Source: Ignisphaera cupida (GTDB lineage: Archaea > Thermoproteota > Thermoprotei_A > Sulfolobales > Ignisphaeraceae). Taken from it: 64,000 bases of DNA. The number at the start of each line of letters is the position of its first letter. The stretch's first letter is position 1. The position numbers and the translations under genes were made by a program. The stretch lies in contig NZ_JASNVW010000001.1 in assembly GCF_030186535.1 (NCBI RefSeq), forward strand, positions 372,001-436,000, given 5' to 3'. The notes beneath the pieces were generated by a model. That model was not told the origin of the DNA. It ran no database searches and worked only from the letters and a program-made list of their open reading frames with translations. Below, piece by piece: positions 35,318 to 43,699 of this stretch.

Positions 35318-36091
35318 ATGTCAAGCTATCTAATGTTACTGATAGCTTCAGGACTTTTCTTAGCATCACTATTTATTGTTCTATTACATAACTTTCCATG
35401 GATTATGAGATGCTATATTCCCAGGATCCATAACGTGAAACTTTCATTAGATGATTTACCTGTTTTCATAGTCTCCGATATTCATTTAGGTAATAAAAAT
35501 AGCTTGGGTGTGTATGTTTTCAAAATTGCTTCAAAATATAGTTTTCGAACAATGGTTATCGCAGGTGATTTAATCGATAAAAGGGTTTTCTTTAGTGATA
35601 AAGTATTTGATTTGCTTAAAATGTTTCTTGTTGGAGATGTTAAAAATGTTTTTTACATACCCTCATCATCAAGTCACGACATAGAGCCGCTACCCAAGAA
35701 TGTTATAACTCAGTATTTTAATGGTAGAAGAGTTGCTGTTGTACCTCAAGCTCTGGCAATATCTATTAGCAACTGCGTTGGAAGGATATATATAACCCAT
35801 GGAGATTATGCATCAAGGAATGGTGTAGTAGCTCATTTACTAGATGCTATATTCACAAAGGTTTTGTCTAGGCCATTCACAGTCTTAGTACTTAGAAAAG
35901 TTTTTAATGTCAAAAACTTTGAGTGGATTATTTATGGCCATACCCACTTAACAGCATATCTCAAAAACTATAGAGCAGTTAACACTGGTTGTTGGATTAG
36001 AAGACCTCACGAATCTATGCAGAAAGCATTTGCTATATTGAAGTGTAGTAACGGATTTGTTGAAGTTGGGTTAGTGAGAATTAAAAACTAA
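35318..36091 (+). CDS. Membrane-anchored metallophosphoesterase
   Basis: The 257-residue protein begins with a membrane helix (residues ~4-24). The phosphoesterase core follows: D54-I-H56 in SDIHLG, GDLID (Asp84, Asp87), HGD at 161-163 and GHTH (208-210). The usual GN-H-D/E motif is replaced by SSSSHD (residues 117-121), so the Asn metal ligand is missing. The catalytic domain probably faces the cytoplasm if the positive-inside rule holds (RCYIPR follows the helix). Substrate is unknown; relatives cleave phosphodiesters of nucleotides or lipids. It is a lone plus-strand gene. Confidence 0.85.
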   Translation: MSSYLMLLIASGLFLASLFIVLLHNFPWIMRCYIPRIHNVKLSLDDLPVFIVSDIHLGNKNSLGVYVFKIASKYSFRTMVIAGDLIDKRVFFSDKVFDLLKMFLVGDVKNVFYIPSSSSHDIEPLPKNVITQYFNGRRVAVVPQALAISISNCVGRIYITHGDYASRNGVVAHLLDAIFTKVLSRPFTVLVLRKVFNVKNFEWIIYGHTHLTAYLKNYRAVNTGCWIRRPHESMQKAFAILKCSNGFVEVGLVRIKN

Positions 36092-36102
36092 TGTTGAGGG
36101 GT

Positions 36103-37719
36103 TTATTTAGAAAGTATTATCTCGAAAACGTCCTTATCCACTTCATCCACCATTGGTATTCCCAATACCCTTGCAGCTCTCTCCGTTAATGCAGCTAAAT
36201 CTGATCGGTTAAGCAGCCACAGCTTGTACTTTCTTTGTCCAGCCATAAGAATCTTTATTCCTGTTACAATTTTTGTAAAGTATGTGTATAATCCAATTGC
36301 ACCAGATTTTAGCAGTTTCTCAAAGTTTGTAGCACCATATTTTGCAACAATTTCTGGTGCTGATACAAAGAATTGTTCTGGTTTTGACCCATATCTCTTA
36401 GCAAAGTCAGGTGGTAAAGCACCTTTTTGTGCTAGCTCAAGAAAGTATTTCGATTTCATAATAGCTGTTATTGGTGCTCTAGCCATGGCAACTGCTTTAA
36501 CATATGGTTCTCCATCAAAGTTGCTAAGAGCAATAGCCTTAACAATTTGATGTTCATTTGAGAAACCACCAGCCATTGCAATATCTGGTATGTGCATACC
36601 TTTTTTCTTCATTATATTGCATGCCTTCAAAACCCATGCCTCCATATAAAGTGTTGGAACACCACTTTCATTCATCATTGGAATTGGTGACATTCCTGTT
36701 CCTCCACCAGCACCATCAAATGTAACACCATTTGCTTTAGCTTCTGATGCTAGCTTCATTACAAATGCTATTTCAGCTGGTCTATAGGTGCCTGTCTTTA
36801 TCCATATTCTCTTAACCCCCATTGATCTCAATTTATCTATTCTCTCTAGGAAGTGCTGTGGATCGGGTTTAGCGATTCTGCTATGTCTTTCAAAAGTTTT
36901 TATAACACCTAGTTTGTAGGCTTCTTGAACATTTTTGTCTTCAGGATCTGGAATAACTATGTAGCCTCTTCTCTTAAGCTCAATAGCTCTATTAATATCG
37001 CTAACTCTAACCTCGCCACCAATTGATTTTGCTCCTTGCCCAAACTTCTTCTCAATAATGTTTACCTCAAGCTTTGAAGCAGCATATATATCAACACCAA
37101 ACATCTCATCTTCAACATTTGTCTGAACAGCTATATCCCCGTGTTTCCCATCCCAAAACTCTCTATATGTCTTAACTCTGTACTCCATATCTCTAGAGCT
37201 AACAACTTGCCCATTTGAAAACACAGCCTCTTTATCCATTCCACAAACATTTTCACCAACAACCATTGCAGTACCGGATATTGCAGCACCGTAGGCAAGC
37301 CCATCCCAATTTCTTTTAGCAACATCAGTAGAGCCAAGCGCAGCTATAAACACAGGGATTTTTAGCTCAACACCACCATACCTAGTCGAGACATCCACAT
37401 TCTCAAAAATCATTTTATCTGGAATTGGCTCAACTCCAAACACTTGTGAAAGTCTTGGCATTAATTGAATGTCAGACCAGTCAAGACCAAAATCCTTGTT
37501 AGCTGCTGCCGTACTAGCACCAAATTCCTCTGGCTCTGGATAAAGCACTTCCCTACCTCTAAACGCAGCTTTTCCAATATCGCATAGTAATGGGCAGCTA
37601 TATATGCATAGTGAGCAAATACCACTCAAGGGCGTTATATCAGGGCTTCTAGTTCTTGTACCTGCCAACAAGCTGCTATTCTCTGTGGGCAATTTCTTCT
37701 CAGGCATGCTTATTTTCAC
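36103..37719 (-). CDS. FMN-binding glutamate-synthase-like protein (GltS central/FMN domain)
   Basis: This 538-residue protein matches the stand-alone FMN/glutamate-synthase domain proteins of archaea. The flavin and cluster region shows FDGAGGGTGMSPIPMM, IPVFIAALGSTDVAK and AMAGGFSNEHQ. An N-terminal Cys-containing part, CSLCIYSCPLLC (residues ~35-46), could hold an Fe-S cluster. Related proteins make glutamate from 2-oxoglutarate and ammonia or act in methylamine pathways; the exact reaction here is unknown. There is no amidotransferase domain. The promoter region upstream contains a TATA box and a 28-bp palindrome, so the gene is probably regulated. Confidence 0.85.
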   Translation of the reverse strand: MKISMPEKKLPTENSSLLAGTRTRSPDITPLSGICSLCIYSCPLLCDIGKAAFRGREVLYPEPEEFGASTAAANKDFGLDWSDIQLMPRLSQVFGVEPIPDKMIFENVDVSTRYGGVELKIPVFIAALGSTDVAKRNWDGLAYGAAISGTAMVVGENVCGMDKEAVFSNGQVVSSRDMEYRVKTYREFWDGKHGDIAVQTNVEDEMFGVDIYAASKLEVNIIEKKFGQGAKSIGGEVRVSDINRAIELKRRGYIVIPDPEDKNVQEAYKLGVIKTFERHSRIAKPDPQHFLERIDKLRSMGVKRIWIKTGTYRPAEIAFVMKLASEAKANGVTFDGAGGGTGMSPIPMMNESGVPTLYMEAWVLKACNIMKKKGMHIPDIAMAGGFSNEHQIVKAIALSNFDGEPYVKAVAMARAPITAIMKSKYFLELAQKGALPPDFAKRYGSKPEQFFVSAPEIVAKYGATNFEKLLKSGAIGLYTYFTKIVTGIKILMAGQRKYKLWLLNRSDLAALTERAARVLGIPMVDEVDKDVFEIILSK

Positions 37720-37774
37720 CTACACAGTTTTACAAAGGCTTTTGTAACATTCTGAACAAAATTAAAAAACTTTA

Positions 37775-37784
37775 CCTTATATAC
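37775..37784 (-). promoter_or_regulatory. TATA box of the glutamate-synthase-like gene
   Basis: The minus strand reads AGTATATAAGG here, a strong archaeal TATA element about 60 bases before the ATG at 37719. That predicts a transcription start near 37754 and a leader of ~35 bases. The palindrome at 37787-37814 abuts it on the upstream (BRE) side. Confidence 0.55.
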
Positions 37785-37786
37785 TT

Positions 37787-37814
37787 TTTAAAGCATGTTT
37801 AAACATGCTTTAAA
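37787..37814. promoter_or_regulatory. Perfect 28-bp palindrome, candidate operator
   Basis: TTTAAAGCATGTTT (37787-37800) is followed directly by its exact reverse complement (37801-37814). It ends 3 bases from the TATA box of the minus-strand flavoprotein gene, overlapping where the BRE and TFB would bind. A dimeric regulator bound here would block or modulate initiation. The AAGCAT/ATGCTT half-site resembles the one upstream of the PadR gene, in the opposite order. Confidence 0.55.
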
Positions 37815-37864
37815 GCTACTAACAAATTTATGGCCATAAATTAAGAAAGGCTTTCTGTTCATAA

Positions 37865-39148
37865 TCATATTATCATCATTAATGCAAGTACAGCTACATA
37901 TATCGCTACATTTACTATTGTTACAATTACACCAGTTCTAAGGAATTCTGTAAACGATATTGATGTACTCATTCTCGACTCTAAATACTCAACAATAATA
38001 ATGTTTGATGCTGCACCCAAAAGCGTTAGATTCCCTGCTATTGTTGATGCCATTGCCAGTGTTAGCCATGGCACATAATCAGAGTTTGTGTATCCAAGGC
38101 TCTTCATATACCTTATAAACAATTTTGCGAATGGAACATTGCTCACAATTTGACTTACAACTATTGAAATAATTGCTATAGATACTATGGCTTGTATACC
38201 CTCAAGTTTCTTTGGCATGAACATGTTAAACAATGGGTTTAGCACACCACTTCTCCACACACCTTCCATGGTTATAAACATTGTTATGAAGAATATTATT
38301 GTGCCCCAGTCAACATTAGCTAGAATTCTTCTTGGATTTCTAGAAGCTATATACAAAGCTGCTGAGATTATAAATGGTATAAATCCTCTTTTCGATATAT
38401 ATGGCAAACCTATTAGCTGAAAAACATCGTTAATTACAAGAGCTGTTATTGAAGAAAACAATCCTATTGCAGCTAACAACGCTTCTCTCTTGTCTTTTAA
38501 AGCTTCGTGAGGAATTAAAGCAATGTTAACTCTTTGATTCTCTATCCTGAAAAACTTTATAATTATGAACGGAGTTATGAAAAGATTTATAAGTGTAGGC
38601 ATTAAAAGATACTCCACAAATCTTATGAACGGAGCTTCCAAATCGGATTTTTCAACAATTAAAATATTTTGTGGATTTCCAACTGGAGTAGTAACAGATC
38701 CTATTGTAAGTGAAAATGCTAGTAATAGAAACATTGCCTTTGGATCAACATTGATTGCTCTTGCAATAGCATATGCTATTGGCGGACCCATAAAAGCAAC
38801 TGTATCGTTCATAGCAATAGCAGCAAGCAGTCCAAACAATACGGAGGAGGCGCACAATAAACTGTATCTAGTTTTAAATAAGCTAACAAACCATATAGAA
38901 ACAGCTTCAATTAAACCAGAGGCTTCTGCAAATCCAACAATGGTGAACATCCCTATTAAGAATAGTATAACGTCAAGATCTATCACACTTTCTAGTTCAC
39001 TGGGCTTAACTAAGCGAAATAGTATTGTTAAAAATGATAGAAATGCCATTATACTCCACACAGGTGTTTGAGGTCTACGACTTCTTACAATAAGCGATGA
39101 TATTAAAAGCAAAACTATGGCTAAACCAGCTATGTAATCATAGCTCAT
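37865..39148 (-). CDS. Anion/Na+ symporter, ArsB/NhaD or SLC13-like
   Basis: The 427-residue protein has ~11 membrane helices and the two-half inverted architecture of the ion-transporter superfamily. Paired signature loops read SVTTPVGNPQNI in the first half and NLTLLGAASNIII in the second, the helix-hairpin substrate sites of this group. Members export arsenite or exchange sodium or dicarboxylates, and which applies is not decidable here. No arsenic regulator or ATPase lies nearby. The 92 bases before it separate it from the DUF711 gene. Confidence 0.85.
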   Translation of the reverse strand: MSYDYIAGLAIVLLLISSLIVRSRRPQTPVWSIMAFLSFLTILFRLVKPSELESVIDLDVILFLIGMFTIVGFAEASGLIEAVSIWFVSLFKTRYSLLCASSVLFGLLAAIAMNDTVAFMGPPIAYAIARAINVDPKAMFLLLAFSLTIGSVTTPVGNPQNILIVEKSDLEAPFIRFVEYLLMPTLINLFITPFIIIKFFRIENQRVNIALIPHEALKDKREALLAAIGLFSSITALVINDVFQLIGLPYISKRGFIPFIISAALYIASRNPRRILANVDWGTIIFFITMFITMEGVWRSGVLNPLFNMFMPKKLEGIQAIVSIAIISIVVSQIVSNVPFAKLFIRYMKSLGYTNSDYVPWLTLAMASTIAGNLTLLGAASNIIIVEYLESRMSTSISFTEFLRTGVIVTIVNVAIYVAVLALMMII

Positions 39149-39240
39149 ATAACATCAGTTTTTGATGAAGCAAAAACTTGAATTAAAAGCATGTTATATA
39201 TCTAATAATACACAATATGTATAGAAATTATATGGAAGTT

Positions 39241-40629
39241 CTAGCCTTTGTCGAGTCTTTTTATTGGTGGTGGCACCAAACCTCCTCTCTCAACAAATCT
39301 TTTCGAACTAAACCTCGGTATATTCATAACAACTGCTGAGCCCAGTAGACCACCAAAATCAACAACATCACCAGGTTTTGAATTGGGTACAGGTATTATT
39401 CTTACTCCAAGCGCTTTATCAAGAGCTATTGCAATAGCCATAACATCTAGTATTAAAGCAGCAATTGTTTCTGGTGGGGTATCACCTGGAATTGCAACCA
39501 TGTCTATCCCAGTGTTGCATACACTCATCATAGCCTCAAGTCTATCTATTGTTATAGCACCTAGCATTGCCGCTCTATTCATTTCCCAGTCTTCACTAAC
39601 AGGTATAAATGCTCCACTAAGTCCACCAATGCTTGATGTTGCCATTGCACCACCTTTCTTAACAGCATCAACAAGAATATATAGAGCTGCTATACTTCCA
39701 GGCGCTCCAGCAACTTCAACACCCATAGCCTCTAAAATTTTCGCAACGCTATCTCCAATTTTTGGCGATGGTGCAACTGAGAGATCTACTATGCCAAACT
39801 GAGCACCAATCTCTCTAGCAACCTCTCTTCCAATAAGCTCACCTAGTCTAGTTATTTTAAATGCTGCTCTCTTCACATAATCATGTAATGTTCTCATATC
39901 AGCCTTTTCCCCAAGTCTTCTAACAACAGCTTCTATAACACCAGGTCCACTAACAGCAACATTTACAACAGCCTCTGGCTCCCCCAAACCATGGTATGCA
40001 CCTGGTATAAACGGGTTGTCCTCTGGTGCATTAGCCATTACAGTAAATCTTGCACATCCAATTCCCTTTGGCGTGTTATTAGCTAATTCAATTATTTTTC
40101 TGGAGACAATGTTAATAGCATCCACATTAATACCTGTATAAGTGGAGGCCACATTAATCATCGATGCAATTGTTTGTGTAATTGCAAGTGCTTTGGGAAA
40201 AGACTCCAACACAACAAAGTCTCCTGGTGTAATCCCTTTGTGCACAAAAGCTGAGTAGCCACCAACATAGTCTATTCCAGCACTTAAAGCAACTTTATCA
40301 ACTGTTTTAGCAAATTCTATACCTGCTTCAACAGCTTTTTCAATGCTTTTCTTAGCAAAACCCTCTAAAAGAATTGATATTGGTGTTAATGCTATTCTCT
40401 TAGTAACTATCTTCACACCATATTTGTTAGAAACCTTTTCAACTGCTTTAACAAGGCTGTTAGCAAATCCTCTCAACTTGTTCTCAACACAACCAATAAA
40501 GTCCAAAGCATTATTTGATGCACAATCCTGAATGCTTAAACCAAGTGTTACAGATCTTATGTCGAGATCTTGAAAAAGAAGCATTTCAACAATTTCTCCA
40601 ATTTCCTCTGGAGCAAATATTTTTGGCAA
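39241..40629 (-). CDS. DUF711 (PFL/UPF0210) family protein
   Basis: This 462-residue protein matches DUF711, a glycyl-radical-fold relative of unknown role. Recognisable stretches are IRSVTLGLSIQDCA near the start, GIGCARFTVMANAPEDNPFIPGA (in part) and VDFGGLLGSAVVMNI at the end. The gene follows an ACT-domain gene after 3 bases. DUF711 and the small ACT protein (UPF0237) are a known conserved pair in bacteria and archaea, suggesting that the ACT protein senses a ligand, probably an amino acid, and controls DUF711. No direct activity is established. Confidence 0.9.
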   Translation of the reverse strand: MPKIFAPEEIGEIVEMLLFQDLDIRSVTLGLSIQDCASNNALDFIGCVENKLRGFANSLVKAVEKVSNKYGVKIVTKRIALTPISILLEGFAKKSIEKAVEAGIEFAKTVDKVALSAGIDYVGGYSAFVHKGITPGDFVVLESFPKALAITQTIASMINVASTYTGINVDAINIVSRKIIELANNTPKGIGCARFTVMANAPEDNPFIPGAYHGLGEPEAVVNVAVSGPGVIEAVVRRLGEKADMRTLHDYVKRAAFKITRLGELIGREVAREIGAQFGIVDLSVAPSPKIGDSVAKILEAMGVEVAGAPGSIAALYILVDAVKKGGAMATSSIGGLSGAFIPVSEDWEMNRAAMLGAITIDRLEAMMSVCNTGIDMVAIPGDTPPETIAALILDVMAIAIALDKALGVRIIPVPNSKPGDVVDFGGLLGSAVVMNIPRFSSKRFVERGGLVPPPIKRLDKG

Positions 40630-40632
40630 TGG

Positions 40633-40938
40633 CTACACCCTTTGCATAGCCTTGAAAACAGCTATGTGATTTACACTCACCTCAACACCTAGCTCCTTAC
40701 CTCTTGAAACAAGCTCTTCTCTAAGCCTAGGCAAATCTATGTTACCAGTAGATAGATCCACAATCATTATCATACTGAAAATTCCTCTAACAACAGTTTG
40801 CGCAATATCAACAATGTTCACATTGTGTTTAGCTAAAACAGCTGTTATACCAGCTACAATACCTGGTTTATCAGCACCAATAACAGTTACCACAGCCAAG
40901 TTCTCATCTGAAGTCTCATCAAAGTAATTATGCGGCAT
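40633..40938 (-). CDS. ACT-domain protein, UPF0237
   Basis: A ~101-residue single ACT fold: LAVVTVIGADKPGIVAGITA, then HNVNIVDIAQTVVRGIFSM, then a second half ending NHIAVFKAMQRV. ACT domains bind amino acids and regulate partners. It is immediately followed by the DUF711 gene. ATG 40938 is preferred over the longer frame at 40965, because a TATA-like TTTATATG (~40971-40978) would overlap the longer leader. The promoter diverges from the guide RNA at 41015. Confidence 0.88.
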   Translation of the reverse strand: MPHNYFDETSDENLAVVTVIGADKPGIVAGITAVLAKHNVNIVDIAQTVVRGIFSMIMIVDLSTGNIDLPRLREELVSRGKELGVEVSVNHIAVFKAMQRV

Positions 40939-41014
40939 AGCAATGATACCATTTAGTAGTAACACATATAAACATATAAAAACATTATTGTATCAACAGC
41001 TATGCAATTTGGCA

Positions 41015-41068
41015 ATGTGATGAGCTCAGGCGACTCTGATTAGTGATGTGGTCAGCCTTGGCTGATGT
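41015..41068 (+). ncRNA. Box C/D guide sRNA (candidate 2)
   Basis: The element order is textbook: box C GTGATGA (41017-41023), a 12-nt guide GCTCAGGCGACT (41024-41035), box D' CTGA (41036-41039), a 3-nt spacer, box C' GTGATGT (41043-41049), a 12-nt guide GGTCAGCCTTGG (41050-41061), and box D CTGA (41062-41065). Predicted targets are AGTCGCCTGAGC and CCAAGGCTGACC. The base opposite the fifth guide nucleotide is G in both. The RNA is independent, sitting between the divergent ACT gene and the YjbQ-like pair. Confidence 0.88.
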
Positions 41069-41125
41069 ACAAATATGTGATGGAAACAAACCAGTTTTAT
41101 TCTAAACCAATAAACAAGCTTTGTA

Positions 41126-41518
41126 GTGAATGCTATGAAAATAAAAATAGTTAAGTTAACATTGAGAAGCAGTGGCTATGAAGTACAAGATATAACAGCT
41201 CATGTAGCGCAATTGGTTAAGGAAAATGGATTGGAAAATGGATTGGCTATTCTATACACAAATGAGAGGGGGTGTAGCGTTGCTGAAATAGAGTATGAGC
41301 CAGAGCTTTTAGCAGATCTCGAAACATTTCTACAGAAGGTTGGTTGTATAGATAAGAACATATGCAATGTATTGATAGGTAAAAACACCTTTGTACCTGT
41401 TGTCCATAGCTCTTTATTCCTTGGCCAATTCAAGAATATTGTGTTTGTTGATGTCTCTAGAGTTGATGGGGAAAAGTCTTTGGTGATTGTTCTTGAGGGT
41501 ATATTCAAAAATAATTGA
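41126..41518 (+). CDS. YjbQ-like (UPF0047) protein, divergent copy 1
   Basis: The 130-residue protein has the overall YjbQ fold pattern: VQDITAHVAQLV near the start, an LEGIF strand at the end, and the HSSLFLGQFKNIVFVDV hairpin where the family has its GTWQ-type motif. It lacks the family's HTTA and NAHAH active-site motifs. YjbQ proteins are trimeric beta-barrels linked weakly to thiamine phosphate synthase activity. Its stop lies inside the second copy, a 32-base overlap. The lost His motifs suggest a structural or altered role, possibly mixed trimers. Confidence 0.7.
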   Translation: MNAMKIKIVKLTLRSSGYEVQDITAHVAQLVKENGLENGLAILYTNERGCSVAEIEYEPELLADLETFLQKVGCIDKNICNVLIGKNTFVPVVHSSLFLGQFKNIVFVDVSRVDGEKSLVIVLEGIFKNN

Positions 41519-41897
41519 AGTTAAAACCTATGGTCCAATGGTGCTACACAACATAACTAATCTCGTGAGAAAAGTTGTTGACTTAAGTAATGTTGAAATG
41601 GGCTTGGCGTGGCTTTCTGTTGAAGGAGCTACACCAGCTCTGATAATACTTAGAAATGGTGAAGAGAAAACCTTTCTAGATTCACTAACTAAGCTAATAC
41701 CATTTACTGGTTGGAGACATGGAAACGCATATGCACATCTAATATCAACTATTCTCTCAACAAATATTGCAATACCAATAATCAACAAGGCTCTTTTGAT
41801 AAACAGCGATGAAAACATTTATCTTCTTGAAACAAGATCAGTTTACAACCACACTAGAAGGGTTCTAGTGCAAATACATGAAAATGAAAAACCGTAA
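41487..41897 (+). CDS. YjbQ-like (UPF0047) protein, copy 2
   Basis: This 136-residue copy is closer to the family. It starts VYSKIIEVKTYGPMVLHNIT and keeps HGNAYAHLISTILS, which matches the NAHAHL region, and IYLLETRSVYNHTRRVLVQI at the end. The first HTTA motif reads WLSVEGATPAL and has lost its His. A typical YjbQ is ~135 residues, so the length is complete. The overlap with copy 1 suggests coupled translation and a shared complex. Activity cannot be assigned. Confidence 0.78.
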   Translation: MFLRVYSKIIEVKTYGPMVLHNITNLVRKVVDLSNVEMGLAWLSVEGATPALIILRNGEEKTFLDSLTKLIPFTGWRHGNAYAHLISTILSTNIAIPIINKALLINSDENIYLLETRSVYNHTRRVLVQIHENEKP

Positions 41898-41986
41898 AAC
41901 ATGGTGGTAAAACTATTTTTAGAAATATTGCAAAAATTTTTTATGTATTTGTCATAACCATTTTTCTTAAGATAATTCACAAAGTT

Positions 41987-42571
41987 TTGTGGAGACATAC
42001 AATAATTAAGGGATATGTAACACAAAATGTTTTCATACCATTCTATTTCACATCATCAAATAGCATTGCAAGTGCTGCAAGAGCTGTGCTTTTGAGAATC
42101 TCAAATATTCAAAGCTTATGTGAGGTTGGAAGTGGATCTGGCTATGTAACCACAGAGCTTTTGAAAAGATTCAGCAACCTATATGCCATAGCAATAGATG
42201 CTTTTAGCAGCGCTACAACAATTACAAAGCTTAATGCTAAAAAGCATATGGTTTTTGATAGAATTGATGTTGTTCAATGCATTTCAGGTCATTGCATAAG
42301 AGAAAAATCGTTTGATTTAGTATTTTCAAATCCTCCTTATCTTCCATGCCCCACTATTCTATCTCCTGAACTATGTAGCAATATTAACGAGAATGTGTAT
42401 ATAGACATTGCTTTACAGCTTATTAGAATTTCAAAAAGATTTGTCATATTATCTTCATCAAGTTTATCAAAAGCTTACAAAACACTTTTGAAGATACTGA
42501 AAAAAGTTATTGTGCTTGGTGTTAGAACTCCTGTTGATGAAGTAAAAATTTTGATAATAGTTCTCAGGTAA
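41987..42571 (+). CDS. HemK/Mtq2-like N5-glutamine methyltransferase
   Basis: The 194-residue protein is a class I SAM methyltransferase: CEVGSGSGYVTTELL (motif I) and the catalytic FSNPPYLPCP, whose NPPY marks N-methylation of Gln or nucleic-acid bases. Its size, without the N-terminal domain of bacterial PrmC, matches archaeal/eukaryotic Mtq2, which methylates the GGQ glutamine of release factor aRF1 together with Trm112. The start is GTG 41987. It is the last plus-strand gene before the convergent purine operon. Confidence 0.85.
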   Translation: MWRHTIIKGYVTQNVFIPFYFTSSNSIASAARAVLLRISNIQSLCEVGSGSGYVTTELLKRFSNLYAIAIDAFSSATTITKLNAKKHMVFDRIDVVQCISGHCIREKSFDLVFSNPPYLPCPTILSPELCSNINENVYIDIALQLIRISKRFVILSSSSLSKAYKTLLKILKKVIVLGVRTPVDEVKILIIVLR

Positions 42572-42667
42572 ACTAGTTTCTATTTTCTATTGTAGCTGTA
42601 GCTAAAACTTTTTTGTCATTGAGAGTGAAGCTGTGGACTTGTTTGTGGTGTGGAGGAGGTTAGATTG

Positions 42668-43699
42668 CTAAAATGTTACTATAGTTCCATAAGCTGTTTC
42701 CAGAATTATTTTACCTGATCCGCTAACAACATCTCCAAGATCATATGGTTTAAATCCATGTTTTTCAATAATATGTTTAACAATATTGCTTTTTTCTCTA
42801 GATGTGGTAATCACAAGTCCTATGCCCATGTTGAATACTTTGTACATTTCCTCTATTGAAATGCTGCCAAGCTTCATAATAACTTCGAATATTTTTGGAG
42901 GTGTAGGCATTTTGAGAATCATGTCCAAGTTTTGTGGTAAAACCCTTTTTAGCTTTGAGAAGGCGCCACCAGTTATGTGTGCTGCAGATGTTATCAGGTT
43001 TTGTTCTATCAGCTCCAGAATTAGGTTAGAATATATCGCTACAGGTTTCGTAATTTCCTCAGCAATGTTAATACCATCTATAGTTGTTGTGTAACCCACT
43101 CCACTGCTTTCCAAGACCTTTCTCACAAGACTATAGCCATTTGCGTGAAGACCCCAGCTGGAAACCCCTATAACCACATCCCCAGTCTGTGCTCTATTAG
43201 CAAAACTATTATTCTTAACACCCAGAGCTGTGCACACAACATCAAAACCATTTACTAAATCAGGCAAAATAGCTGTTTCACCTCCAAGCAAAGCAACCCT
43301 AGCAACTTTAGCTGCGTCTATAATACCCCTCATAATTTCTCTAAAGCTATTCTCATCTGGTTTTGACATAGCTATGTAGTCAACAACAGCAAGTGGTTTA
43401 ATACCGTCACAAGCAATATCATTTACGTTCATAGCTATGCAGTCCCATCCAGCAACATATAGCTTGTTTAGTTTTTGAAGAACAATTGTTTTTGTTCCAA
43501 CACCATCAACATGAAGAGAAAACAAGATGTTGTTGTATTTAATTGTTGCTGCATATCCTCCAAAGCTTTCTATATCAAAACCTAGCTCCCTATTTAAATT
43601 CTCTATTGCCTCAAGAGCAAACCTGTGCATAGCTTTATGCTTATCCAGATCAACACCTGCTTTGCTATAGCTCCACGAACTCATAAAATATTCACTCAA
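42668..43699 (-). CDS. purM: Phosphoribosylformylglycinamidine cyclo-ligase (AIR synthetase)
   Basis: This 343-residue enzyme uses ATP to close the imidazole ring of FGAM, giving AIR. Signatures include SYSKAGVDLDKHKA, LHVDGVGTKTIVLQ, GGETAILPDLV, GVSSWGLHANGYSLVRK and the conserved AAHITGGAFSKLKRVLP. Length is normal. It is the last gene of the purine operon and overlaps purT by 8 bases; ATG 43684 is an alternative start. Its product AIR also feeds ThiC, encoded elsewhere in the window. Confidence 0.95.
   Translation of the reverse strand: MSEYFMSSWSYSKAGVDLDKHKAMHRFALEAIENLNRELGFDIESFGGYAATIKYNNILFSLHVDGVGTKTIVLQKLNKLYVAGWDCIAMNVNDIACDGIKPLAVVDYIAMSKPDENSFREIMRGIIDAAKVARVALLGGETAILPDLVNGFDVVCTALGVKNNSFANRAQTGDVVIGVSSWGLHANGYSLVRKVLESSGVGYTTTIDGINIAEEITKPVAIYSNLILELIEQNLITSAAHITGGAFSKLKRVLPQNLDMILKMPTPPKIFEVIMKLGSISIEEMYKVFNMGIGLVITTSREKSNIVKHIIEKHGFKPYDLGDVVSGSGKIILETAYGTIVTF

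Noticed and set aside
35085-35333. 82-residue ORF before the metallophosphoesterase gene
   Set aside because: It overlaps the start of a certain gene, resembles no family, and its composition looks like random AT-rich translation.
36103-37719. Full glutamate synthase large subunit
   Set aside because: Only the FMN-domain part is present; no amidotransferase or GXGXG domain is fused or adjacent.
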